From assembly GCF_000149955.1 (NCBI RefSeq), contig NC_030993.1:2499544-2563543 (forward strand): a stretch of DNA of 64,000 bases, given 5' to 3'. Positions 1 through 10,135 of the stretch are shown piece by piece (position 1 is the first letter of the stretch; every line of letters begins with the position of its first letter). Under the pieces are notes generated by a model. That model had not been told where the DNA came from. It worked only from the letters and a program-made list of their open reading frames with translations, and made no database searches. The DNA is from Fusarium oxysporum f. sp. lycopersici 4287. Its lineage: Eukaryota; Ascomycota; Sordariomycetes; Hypocreales; Nectriaceae. The position numbers and the translations under genes were made by a program.

Positions 1-93
1 GCAGCAGTTCGGGGCATATAGACAGGCCAAGTTGAGGTTGCCACATCGTTGGCAAGGAGTTTCGGCATTACATTTTATCTTTCGTCTCTGCAT
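1..93 (-). CDS. Zn2Cys6 DNA-binding exon, truncated by window edge and damaged near gap
   Basis: On the minus strand this segment reads KIKCN, then CQRCG and ends with NCC. That is the second half of a Zn(II)2Cys6 cluster (C-x2-C-x6-C ... C-x2-C spacing) followed by the short Cys-containing tail seen in one family of Fusarium regulators. It continues the gene whose first exon lies at 533-1327; the 3' remainder is outside the window. The first half of the cluster should read CNECKRRKIKC, but the bases at 84-97 give NEC and RRKIKC in different frames, one base short. The 100-base gap (111-210) lies just beyond, so a poor-quality contig end is the simplest explanation; a real frameshift is possible. 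Confidence 0.6.
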   Translation of the reverse strand, partial: MQRRKIKCNAETPCQRCGNLNLACLYAPNCC

Positions 94-110
94 TCATTAC
101 TATATGTGGT

Positions 111-210
111 NNNNNNNNNNNNNNNNNNNNNNNNNNNNNNNNNNNNNNNNNNNNNNNNNNNNNNNNNNNNNNNNNNNNNNNNNNNNNNNNNNNNNNNNNN
201 NNNNNNNNNN
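111..210. other. Assembly gap (100 N)
   Basis: A run of exactly 100 N, the conventional size for a gap of unknown length. It interrupts the intron or the start of the DNA-binding exon of the left-edge transcription factor. Confidence 0.99.
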
Positions 211-532
211 AGTGGCGTGTGAATGAGTGGGATCTAAAACGGCTGAAACAGGAGTGGGTTCGGATTGCCGACCCAGCCGTCTGGGTTCGTTTATGTCGTG
301 CAACAAGGAGGCCGAGATGTTTGACGTCCGAGGACTTGAAGGGGCTCGATAGGCGAGTATCGTGCAGTCTTGTGTCGCCGTCTCTTGAACGAACCCCTCT
401 ATGGTCGTCATGAGGTGCGTCCTGTCCTTCAAAGATGCCTCGCCTCACCTCATCTCATCCTTGCCTCATATGATCTCATATCATAATGGTCCGGGGGTTG
501 ATAGTAGATGTAACGAGATGGTCAGAACTCAC

Positions 533-1327
533 TCTGTTTCTTTTACTTCTTGTTTGCTTCGCTCCGTTGCCTTGACCATCATCTGTCGACTTCCTCTTAT
601 TGGCATTAGACGCGCTCGCACCGTGAGCGGAATTGTCGCCGACAGAGGCGGAACTTGGACTGGCATGATTCTCGTAAGCAATAGGAGCACCCGTAGAGGC
701 TCCCACGGCGCTCCCGGGGGTACGGGCTGGAGTCCCACCTCGTCCGGCGCCGGAGCCGGGGCCGAGAGACGGGCTCGAGGTTGGATTCAATACAGGAACT
801 TGGGCAAGGAATCTGAGGTCGCTTGCTTGTGTCTCGATCTGCTCCATTGTGCCAAAATGGCCATCGACTGTGGCGGAGTCGTCGGAAAGGTGAGAGTGAG
901 AGAGCGATTGATGAGTGGGTAATATTTGATGATGAAGGGCGTGAGGGTGAGTGTAGGGTGAGTTTGGGTGCGATTGAGGATGAATGTGAGGATGATTGTG
1001 AGCGCGAACTGCTAGAGGTGACGCGAATTGTGCATGCGTAAAAGGTATTATCACTGGACTTCCAGCTGGGTCATGGTCGGGGGCCACTAGGTCGGTAGCA
1101 GTAACGGGGCGCTGAGAACTGCGCCTGCGCCAACGCCAGGTGCTACCCTCGCTCCTCCCAGGTATGCTCTGGTTGCCAGGATGCGAATGAGGATGATGAC
1201 CTAGCGGTATATCCACGTGACCCGCATATTCTGAAGTGATAGGAGCGGAATGCACGGTCCTGCCGCCGAGGAAATCATCGGCTTCAATCGCTTGTTGCTG
1301 CTGAATAACACCTTCATCCATATCCAT
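533..1327 (-). CDS. Zn2Cys6 transcription factor, first exon (5' partial)
   Basis: N-terminal exon of a probable zinc-cluster transcription regulator acting in the nucleus. It encodes a low-complexity leader (His/Pro/Ser-rich, Gln run QQQQ near the start) and ends in a basic stretch, KQTRSKRNR, directly before a GTGAGT donor at 532-527. In fungal regulators of this type such a basic stretch immediately precedes the Cys6 cluster. The cluster itself is visible further left at 1-93, beyond the gap. The open frame continues upstream to a non-ATG codon at 1346-1348; the first ATG is at 1325-1327 and I chose it. The exon is 795 bp, exactly 265 codons, so the donor is phase 0. Between 210 and 532 no frame looks like protein, so it is read as intron. 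The target pathway is unknown. Confidence 0.6.
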
Positions 1328-4300
1328 CTCCCCCTCGGCATCCCTCACACCGAAGACGTGGTAATAGCCCTCCAGCCTTGCTTTTCTTCAGTAATCACCT
1401 GAAAACTGAACCGTTACGCTCTCCCGTGCGCACAACGCCAAGAAAGAGCAATGCCGGGAAAGGGAATTCCAGCCGGATCCAACCAAAAGCGTCCCTCTTA
1501 GAACTGTCGGGTCCGCATGGACTGATCCAGAGTCTCGGAGCCGAAACCTAATCAAATGCGTCCCGTCCACTTGGTAATTTCGATTGGGCAACAATTCCAA
1601 TGAGGTTGGTGCTCCAAGAGTCCTGTGCTGGTCGATCGCTACAGATTCCTCAATAACAATCGAGTGTCTGTTGTGAGGATATCGATGTTGATATCGTCTC
1701 GGTATCCATACAGTTGGAAGCTGGCGGTCGCAATAACAACCCAATATGATAATGACTGTGAACAATTGTCGAAACTCCTGGTCTGCCGGAGGAAGTTGAA
1801 CTCGGCTTTCGATAACAGCTTTTTGATCTCTCGGTTGGCGATTCGTCCTCCGTCGTGATATGCGATGCTTCTTTAACACGATCGTTGATGGGGACCTCGC
1901 TCAACTTAAACAACTATACCGGCTGTTGAATACTCAACGGCGAACTCTACACAGCGCTCACCTCCCTTGCTCTCTGCCTTACCTGTGGAGATTGACCACC
2001 GCTCTAGCTTCCTTTGGACATTGTCCTCTTATCACGCCGCACGCCTAGCTTCATAGTCACAGTTTTGATGCCCTCTTGGCGGAGACTCCTCACCTGCACG
2101 CCGTCAAGTTACTCAAGGGGCATACAACCCACCCTACTAGTTACCTGACAAGGCCCTGACCAGACATCAACTAGGCCTATGTAGCGTGGCCCTGATCCGA
2201 ACAGTCCGGTATCGCACACGTCCCACGCCTTACGCTCAGAATACTCTTCTGGGCCATGACACGCATCACAAAAGTTTCAAGGATGGAGAGACATTAGCAA
2301 CTCCTCTTGGCCATCCTCGATCTTGAGTCAGAACTTGCAGGTTATGGACGAAGGTTTCTTTTTTTATGGCGTCTAGGAGCTACCTATCGACAGCCACAAG
2401 TATAAAGCTTCGGTTCTCGAATTTGGGCTCAAGCCTCTTCCCCACGGCCGGGTCAGCAACCCCCGTCTTGCGCGCCGTGCACAAGAGCTTAAACCCTCGA
2501 TACGTGCTTCACCTCTCATACGACCGCAAATCGAGCTTGTATCATGTAGAGATTAGGTGTACCTTCATCGACCATCTGCGGGAAACTTCATTAACTACCA
2601 TGCTAGTGTGGGTGGGGCCTCCGTCAAACCTGCAAGCCACAGGGTGCTTCATACAGTATCGAGACGAGTTCCTGTTTCGGGACGCCCTCGTCTTTGAATC
2701 CCTTCCGATTGGGCTCACCATTGTTTCGTCAGCCGGTGGCTGTCAAAATGCCTTGGAACTCGTGGGATGACCCTGCCTAGTCAAGCTTTTTGTCTCTCGA
2801 GGCCCCAGCCATCCCTACAGCATACAGCATGGAAGCATGTTTCAAGAATGAGGACTCAGAAGTCTTTAGCCTTGTCGATGCCACGAGGTTGAGGATCGTT
2901 TCGCCCACTTTGTTAGTAAGTCCAAGCTGAAAGAAAATACGGGGCAGAATCCACTTGATGAGTCGTCATTGCTCAAGCGCTGTAAGTTGGCGCGGCAAGT
3001 TCCTTGTTCATCCTCGTGAGTTGACATCTTGGCGGCAGCTAATCCACTTCGAGGCTGTTTCTCGCGGATGTCACCTTAACTATGTGCTGATCTTTAACCG
3101 ACCACATGGCATAGCGTTCAGTGTCAAAGCTGGCGGCGCTTTTGTCAGTCTCGGATTTCGGGAAAGGATTAACCTAAGCGACAAGGCTCTTATATGATCA
3201 GATCAAAATGCTGGAGAAACACCCCCTGTCTAGTACCGGTACATGAACATATCTTGTTACCAGGAGCTCCACTAGCCTCGGTACGCAGAGCGTGAACTTT
3301 GAGGAATATGAGGCCCCTTCGCTGAACCATATCTCAGCCTCGAGGACGATGAGCTTGGGCGCTCTTCGCTACGTCAGAGTGGCTCGATAACTGAACTTGA
3401 GCGCTCATGTGTCGAAAAAATCTTAGCAGTCCAACTTCAATCCGGCATCTCGACTCGAGTGACCAGGGTCAGGTCTTTGGCTGGGTGATTATCTTTGATT
3501 TGAAAGCCATTCTAGGGACCTTCTCATTAGTCTTTGATGCGTCTGTCTGATCTGTCATATACGCCTTTTAACATCCTATAGGATAGGACCCCTCTTTCTT
3601 TTCCCCTTACATGCAACTAACGCTTCTTGACCCCAGTCTATACTACCGCGGTTGGCGTCAAAGTCAGGGCGGGACAAGCATTAAGAGTCATCAAGCGAAT
3701 TTGTTGGTGAAAGCCCAATTTCTTCTGCAGTTAGGCGTATCAGGGCTATCGTCATCGTATTTGAGGCCAATGAGCAGACAACATTGCTCCGCCGGGTAAT
3801 AACCCATCAGTCGAGACTGTCCAGTCACTGAACAAACAAGCACACAATAGGTAACGAGGATATCTGGATATGTTGACGAGTTCGCCGATCCTCATTCCTG
3901 ATTTGATCAACACACCACCTGTTGGTTGTTTTAACAGGGCGCGCTTCACATTCATCCATCATGCAGGAACAAGAACGGACCGCTCTCTCAAACCGGCAAT
4001 GTATTCGGCAACGGCTGAGGCTTGGCAACGGCTTTCTTTATATTCGGATGAGGCAAAGTTAACTTCCCACCTTGGTGTAATGCCTCTGCTAGCTACACTT
4101 GCTTGCAGACGATCTTGCAGGTAACGCAATAGGAGAAAATTTCCGTTGTATTCCTCAGACCGCCACAATCCTCATAGCCTGCTCGGAACGAGGTCGTGAC
4201 AACTGGTAGCATAGTAATTATGGTTCGAGCTATCCGCACTTAACAGTTCTATGTGTAACCGAAAGCGAATTGGGGGTCACAGTATTAGAACACGCTTTGT

Positions 4301-4418
4301 GGTAGACGTACAAGTGTACATAATCACGTAACCTCTACTCTTTTGTTGCTTGCTTCTAACTACTGTCAACCGACGCCCTCGAACTGGATGATAATTAACC
4401 TTGTTCCACAACTCCATG
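1328..4418. other. Gene-free stretch with possible gene relics
   Basis: No intact gene is seen. Short frames on the plus strand at 1860-2048, 2366-2770 (134 codons) and 2955-3197 (80 codons) have a protein-like look, but they lie in different frames, are separated by stops, and I cannot join them by plausible introns. They may be remains of one decayed plus-strand gene. I do not recognise a family. Confidence 0.4.
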
Positions 4419-5875
4419 CTAATCTAGATCTAGATGCTCCAACGAGTCGGCCACAAACAATGCATACTGATCCGGCGACTCGGCCGGATCTCCGCTCAAC
4501 TCACGGCCCCACTCACCATCTCCGTCCCCGATTTCACTCGGCTCAGTCTCCGTTTCAGCCGGTGTCTCTGGTGGAGTTTGTAGGCCAGGCAGGCCTGCGC
4601 CATGAGACATATTCCGCTTCAACATGCACATCTCAACTGTGATACCAGGACCGAAAGCACAACCAACGACATAGTCACGAACTCGTCCGTCAGGCGCCAT
4701 GGCATCCATATCTTTTGAACGTAGGCGATCCATGACACTGAAGATGGTAGCTGAACTTGAGTTGCCATGATTGATGTATGTGTCGTAACTTGCCCGTTGG
4801 TGTTCCGGTGTAATATCCATGGCTCTCTCAGCGCCGGAAAGGATGGTAGCGCCGCCAGGGTGCATCGCCCAGTCGAAGTCGGCTGCTTTCTGGTAGTCTG
4901 GAGGGAGTTGAGGCAGAGATGCCTTGAGGTCGTTGAAAGCTGGGCCAATTGAGGCAGCAGTGAGCTTGGGAACACGAGGTGTGAGAACAACTTTCCAGCC
5001 TATCATTCTGTCAGTTTCGGTCTTGAAAAAACACTATGGAGGTATTGAAGCTTACCGACTGGGTCAACATCAAACCCCAAGTCATCCTCAGTATCTGGTA
5101 TGGTCCTGTGGTCCCAGCCGAGGAGGTCATATACCGGTTCAGAAGGTTCACCGATACCGTTGCTCAACACAGCGGCACTACCACAGTCTGAAAAAAGGCA
5201 TGCACCTATTCTTGTCTGCTGCAGCTCGTTGATGCTATCTAGCTCACTACGTACCATAGTGGTACTAACCTCAAGTGCTACACACAGAACGCGCGCGGGC
5301 AAACCGCGTGCTTTATGACCAAGGGCTAGGTTCGCGCCTGTTCGGAGAGTTGCTAGTCCACCGCTGCAACCAACACCATGAAGCAAGACCTTCTCTACAC
5401 CATGCGTTATGCCCAGACCTTTTGCGACAAAGTGGTCGAAACCCGGGTTTGCGCTGTCTGTACATGTTGTGGCGACTATGTGGGTAATGAATCTTGTGTC
5501 AATCTTGGCCTCGTCAATGGCCTTTCGAGCGGCTCGAATCGCGAGAGGAACACCATCGGAGAGAAACAGAGTGTGGAGCTCTGCTATTGAGGGCGCATCT
5601 TTCTTGTTAACAGCTGGGTGGTCGGGTGTTCCAATGGACGACCGTGTGTCAATTCCGGTATATCTGTTGATTCCGAGGACTTTTTGCATACTATCATGAC
5701 CTATTAGCCACTGAGGGAGGCATGTTGGTGGTGGTGGGACTCACGAAGGTGTATCGGGATAGAATCTGTCACTAAGGGTGTTGAGGCAAGTATAATCTAG
5801 GGAATGTGGTGGGTACTCGGCGCTGATGCCGATGATGGAGAGACCCAGCTCTCCAAATGTGCTTGGAGCTGACAT
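4419..5875 (-). CDS. Type III polyketide synthase (chalcone synthase family)
   Basis: Cytosolic homodimeric type III PKS that condenses malonyl-CoA onto an acyl-CoA starter. Fungal members usually make alkylpyrones, alkylresorcinols or resorcylic acids from long-chain starters. Three exons: 5745-5875, 5056-5690 and 4419-4999 (introns 54 and 56 bp), giving 448 residues, normal for the fungal branch. The catalytic triad is complete: Cys about 152 in HGVGCSGG, His about 302 in WAMHPGG, and Asn about 335 in HGNSSSAT. The family GFGPG loop appears as AFGPGITVE. Start ATG at 5873-5875, about 45 bp after a minus-strand TATAAG. The C-terminus is a Pro/Glu/Asp-rich tail of some 60 residues beyond the core fold, as in some fungal homologues. 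It is divergent from a P450 1.1 kb away, a likely tailoring partner. The product cannot be read from sequence. Confidence 0.93.
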
Positions 5876-6999
5876 GACTGATCTGATGAAGCTATTTGTC
5901 GTGAAAGGTGGCTGGCGCTTATATCCCCAACACTTTGTCAGGCGGAGGGGAATGGGATAAATGAGCTGCAGAAAAGCGATTGAGCGATACAGCGGTTAGT
6001 TTAGTATGCTTGAATGGAAGATTGATATCAGGCACATCCAATTGATGTCGCTACAGAGGAATAGAATGTCGTTGACGTGTTCAATCGCCAATATCTGTTA
6101 TCTCGTTCGGCCGCGTGAGCTTAATCGATGACGCTATCTTGATGCCAGGGCTAGGGGAGCTGCAGGTTTAGATGCAGGGGTTGGATAAATAATGGGGGGG
6201 AATGCGAAAAATGGTAATGATGATGGTGAGAGGAGAGAATAATAGAGGACAGAACAAGTTGTTGTGGGAAGAGGAATTTGTTTATGCAGCTGTGGCACCA
6301 AAATGCAGTAGTAGCCAAGGTAGATGTCACAGTAATGTCTCAAATATGGTTTGGAGGGGTTACCCAAGTGAGGGGGACGTTGAGGATATGCCGAGATGAA
6401 TAAAAAGTCATTGAATGATATGAGCTACTTCTTCTGTTCAAGTGATAATTTAACAAGGTTCTCACTTGTCTTTTCTGGGATACGTCGATATTTATAAGCG
6501 TTGACTGTTTCTCAAGATGGGGGAAAAGTGGTAACTAGTAGTGATTGCCTGTGATAACTTCTATGATCTCGTTCATGAAACGAACGCTGAAACCTCGTTG
6601 GTTCATGCTTCTCTAGGTAAACGTCATGCCTCGGTTGAGGTGTACGTAAGTTGGACCGACGGATAGAATCACGTTCCGACTGAAAGTCTTAGGATATCTT
6701 GAATATATTGATTAGGTTACTAGAGTGGTTGTCCATCGCATTTCTCGTGACGAATACGAGGGAGCGAAAACACAGCCCTCTTTGCTTACACTATATGCGA
6801 ATACGTCCAAAAGTCAATATTTACAACACCAACGGAAAACTTTGATAGAACAATCACTAAGGTATGATGTGCTCATGTGAATATTTATGCTCAATATAAT
6901 AGTTTGTGGTTGATGTGTGGATTCAAGGTTGCATCATGATAGCGCGTGTGGACTGAGACAACTTCAACCTTGCAACCCATAGTCACAGTCAAGACGACA
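5876..6999. promoter_or_regulatory. Shared divergent promoter region of type III PKS and P450
   Basis: 1.1 kb between the two start codons, with no convincing gene. It holds the PKS TATA element, AT-rich patches (for example TATTTATAAG near 6488 and ATATAATAG near 6894, the latter about 100 bp before the P450 ATG) and an imperfect inverted repeat CCTC-N4-GAGG near 6630. Co-regulation of the two genes is inference from layout only. Confidence 0.4.
5918..5923 (-). promoter_or_regulatory. Probable TATA box of the type III PKS
   Basis: TATAAG on the minus strand, 43 bases before the PKS start codon, at a spacing that fits a short 5' leader. Confidence 0.4.
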
Positions 7000-8613
7000 A
7001 TGGATTATCTCAGCTTCGTCTTGGAACAGCCTATTGTTCTATCAACAACACTCCTTTTATTTCTATATTTATTAGGAAAGAAATCACCAAAGCCCACGCG
7101 CAATGGCAAACCTCTTAGGTTGGTATTCACTCAATTCACATACCCTATGCTCACTCATCATGCCACTTTATAACATATAGGTGCCTTACTAACAGTCAAC
7201 CAGAAAACCTCCAAACTCACTACCACTGGTAGGGAATGGTATCATGTTCCTTCAGCCTCGCCAACGTCTCTTTTCCTGGTTCCATCGCTGCGAGCGTCTG
7301 TATGGCTATGAAACTCTCCATATCACTGTTCCTACTCTCCCACCTGGTGTCATTATCAACAATCCCCAGAACCTAGAGTTCATCTTCCGCCATGAGGGAA
7401 TCTTTGAAAAGGGAGAATTCTTCAAACAGCGATCTTGGGACTTATTCGGTCATGGCATCATCAATGTGGACGGCGAGTTCTGGCGCCTGCAGCGCAAGGC
7501 TGGTCTACGATTTCTCTCCACAGCTGCTTTGAAGACTCTGACGAGTGACCGATTACCAGAGTACCTAGAACATGCCATTCACGTTCTCAAGGGCAAAGAA
7601 GCCGAGAGAGACGTAGTGGACTTACAGGCCGTGATACACGAAGTGACGACGCAGCTCATGGGACGAATGGCATACAACATGGAGATGCACGCCGACGATG
7701 ATTTTACTGTTGCTTTTGAGCATGCTTCAGGAGCTACAGCCGAAAGGTTCCAGAACCCATTATGGTTTGTGACAGAAATGTTCTTTGGAACTCGAATGCG
7801 ACGTTCTATTAGAACTGTCAAGGCGTATGGGCAGCGGATCGTCAAGAGCGCAGTGGCTGATCGCGAGGAAACGGAGGGAAAGACTCAGTCCGATGCGCCA
7901 GGAAGTCTCATTCAGTCTTTATTGGATGCAATTGGCGACGGCGACCTTGTAGCAGATGCTGCACTGAATTATCTTTCGGCAGGGAGAGATACCGTTGCTC
8001 AGGCACTTACGTGGACGCTATATTTGCTCATGAAGCACCCAGAAGTGACCAACAAGCTATGCCAGTCGATCCAAGACCTACGAGATGAAGTCAGAGACCA
8101 AGATCACTCTGAGAACGACCCTGAACTTCTTACCCCGGTACGACTCCCCTACGTCCTAGCAGTCTTCTACGAAACCCTCCGCCTTCGACCTCCCATCCCC
8201 TTCGAAATCAAACAAGCTCAGCAAGAAACGATCCTTCCCGATGGAACATTCCTCCCAAAAGGTGCTGTCGTGTTATGGTGTGCTTGGGCAATGGCCGCTC
8301 TCACACAACTTGGGGTCCTGATGCAGATGAGTTCCGCCCAGAGCGATGGCTAACTACGTCTCCATCTGGTGATGTGACAGTTATGCAGCGTTCAGCAGCC
8401 GAGTTTCCTGTCTTCAATGGTGGACCTCGAGTATGCCTGGGGAAGAAGATGGCACAGTTGGTTGCTGTGCAGACATTGGCGAGGCTGGTACCTCTGTTTG
8501 ACTTCAAACCTGCTTTCGAAGGCGAGAGAGTGAGCAAAAGTAGTTTGACTCTTCCGATGGAGGGTGGCTTACCAGTGTATGTGCATGCTAGAAAGACCTC
8601 CGAAACATCATAG
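7000..8613 (+). CDS. Cytochrome P450 monooxygenase, one-base frameshift near 8294
   Basis: ER-anchored haem monooxygenase. Exons 7000-7118 and 7204-8613; the intron ends TTACTAAC-N6-CAG. Residues about 5-28 are a hydrophobic anchor, followed by the proline hinge [11 protein letters not shown]. Further motifs: C-helix WRLQRK, I-helix AGRDT (about 306), ExxR as ETLR (about 366), PERW, and the haem loop [10 protein letters not shown] with Cys about 451. Around 8290 the frame must shift by one: before it the protein reads WCAWAM, after it [19 protein letters not shown]. The DNA has ATGGCC where ATGGGCC would restore everything. With one G added the coding length is 1530 bp (509 residues), normal for the family. 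The substrate-recognition side resembles fatty-acid or alkane hydroxylases of the CYP86/CYP52 type (impression only). Its stop codon is 60 bp from the convergent Bud22-like gene. Confidence 0.88.
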
Positions 8614-8673
8614 AGAATATTCTTTAGGAAATAAACTTTTATTACTCCTGGTATCGCTATATATAGAGTACGC

Positions 8674-10135
8674 CTAGTCAAATGTAATCTTGGATCCCGC
8701 AAATGCCGCTGTCTTCTCTGCATCCTTTGCTTGCTTCCTCGCTGCCCAGCTAGGATGCAATGGTCCTTCATCATCCTTCTTTGGAGGCGGCCTCTTCACC
8801 TCAGGCTTGCTCTCCGCTCCGGCACTACCGCCTTGCCTGGCCGCAAGAGGATTGCGAATGCCCTTCTTCCAGGGCGTTCGCGGGCCATCTCCTGGCTCTA
8901 CAGCACCACGCTTACCATCCCATCCAGAATCACGGCCGCGTTGTGTTTCCCAAGCAGGCTTTTGTAAGTGCTTGGCCTTGTTACCAAATTTCTTCTCCCA
9001 AATTGCCTGGCGGGCTCGTTGGCCGCGGCGTTTCTTTGCTGGGGCAACATCAACGTCGGAGGCGGACTCAGAACCTGAGATGTAACCACCCATGAGTGTG
9101 GGTAGGAAGGTCGAGTCACGAGGACGAGCGGGTGCTGATGCCTTGTCCTTGCTCTTCTTCTTCTTGGCTGGAGGTGGCGAGGGCGAAGCTGAGACAGAGA
9201 GTTCTTCTTCTTCTTCTTCTTCATCGTCTTCTTCTTCCTCTGATTCGGAACCGAGCGCTGGTGCGGTATCTGAGCCAGAAACGGATATGTCGTCGAGATT
9301 GACCTTCTCTTTGCCCTTGAAGCGCTCGAATCTCTCATCGTCGAAATCGTCTTCGTCTTCAGAATCGGAAGAGCCGCCTAGCAAGTGATCATACTTGGAC
9401 AAAGATTTCTCTTCCTTCGCTTCATCTTCACTGTCAAGCTCTTCAGGTTCCTGAACAGGATCGTCATGATCTGAGAACCCCTCGAATTCCGACTCTTCCT
9501 CTTCAACCTCATCCTCCTTCTCAATTGACGCTCGCACGTCTTCCTTAGTAGCTCTAGCCTCAGCCTTAGGCTCCCCTTCTATCCTATCGGACGGTTGTTC
9601 CCCTTTCTCTTCCTTCTTGGACTTTCGTACGCGTTTCGCCTTTCCGGGTAGAGGGACGTCGAGGGCCTGGCAGAAGGTGGTGATGGCGCGGGTGATGGCT
9701 TGTTTGACGAGTTCACGATTATATAGTGCACTGGTAACATTGTGTAGCGCAGCCTGTTCTTCGGGAGTAAGCTCGGGTTTGGGAACGCCGGTGCGAATCT
9801 CTTCGGGGAGGTCGGTGGATGCAGCAAGGTCTTTGACTTTGAGGATCGACGAGTAGAGGTGAGCGCGCGCTGTTTGATGAAGGTCAAGAGACTAGATAAT
9901 TCTCGTTAGGAGACTATTAATTGAGACAACGCGCCTTGTGAAGACTCACCTTCAAGACCGTCACCTCTCGTTCCAGTCTTTCCTTCTTATCAGGCTCAAC
10001 TCCATCTTCATGAAGTCTCTTACTATATCGCTGGCGCTCTAGGCCCTTTGCAGCCTTGAGTGCCTTTGAGACATCATTACAGTGCTTTTCAAGCTTATCC
10101 CCAAGATTGGGCTCCCCGCGCTTTCGTTTTGGCAT
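8674..10135 (-). CDS. BUD22: Bud22-like ribosome biogenesis protein
   Basis: Probable nucleolar protein of the Bud22/SRFBP1 family; in yeast Bud22 is needed for 18S rRNA maturation and 40S assembly. Two exons, 9950-10135 and 8674-9891, joined across a 58 bp intron (GTGAGT...TATCTAG) give 467 residues. The N-terminus begins MPKRKRGEPNLGDKLEK and forms a charged, mostly helical region. The middle is very acidic with long Glu/Asp/Ser runs (EEEDDEEEEEE around residue 285). The C-terminus carries basic, Gly-rich segments with WDGKRGAVEPG and HPSWAARKQAK, a pattern conserved at the Bud22 C-end. The start ATG at 10133-10135 is the only one compatible with the conserved N-terminus. Confidence 0.85.

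Noticed and set aside
9092..9388. Ser-rich plus-strand frame
   Set aside because: It is the antisense shadow of the acidic Glu/Asp repeat of the Bud22-like gene.
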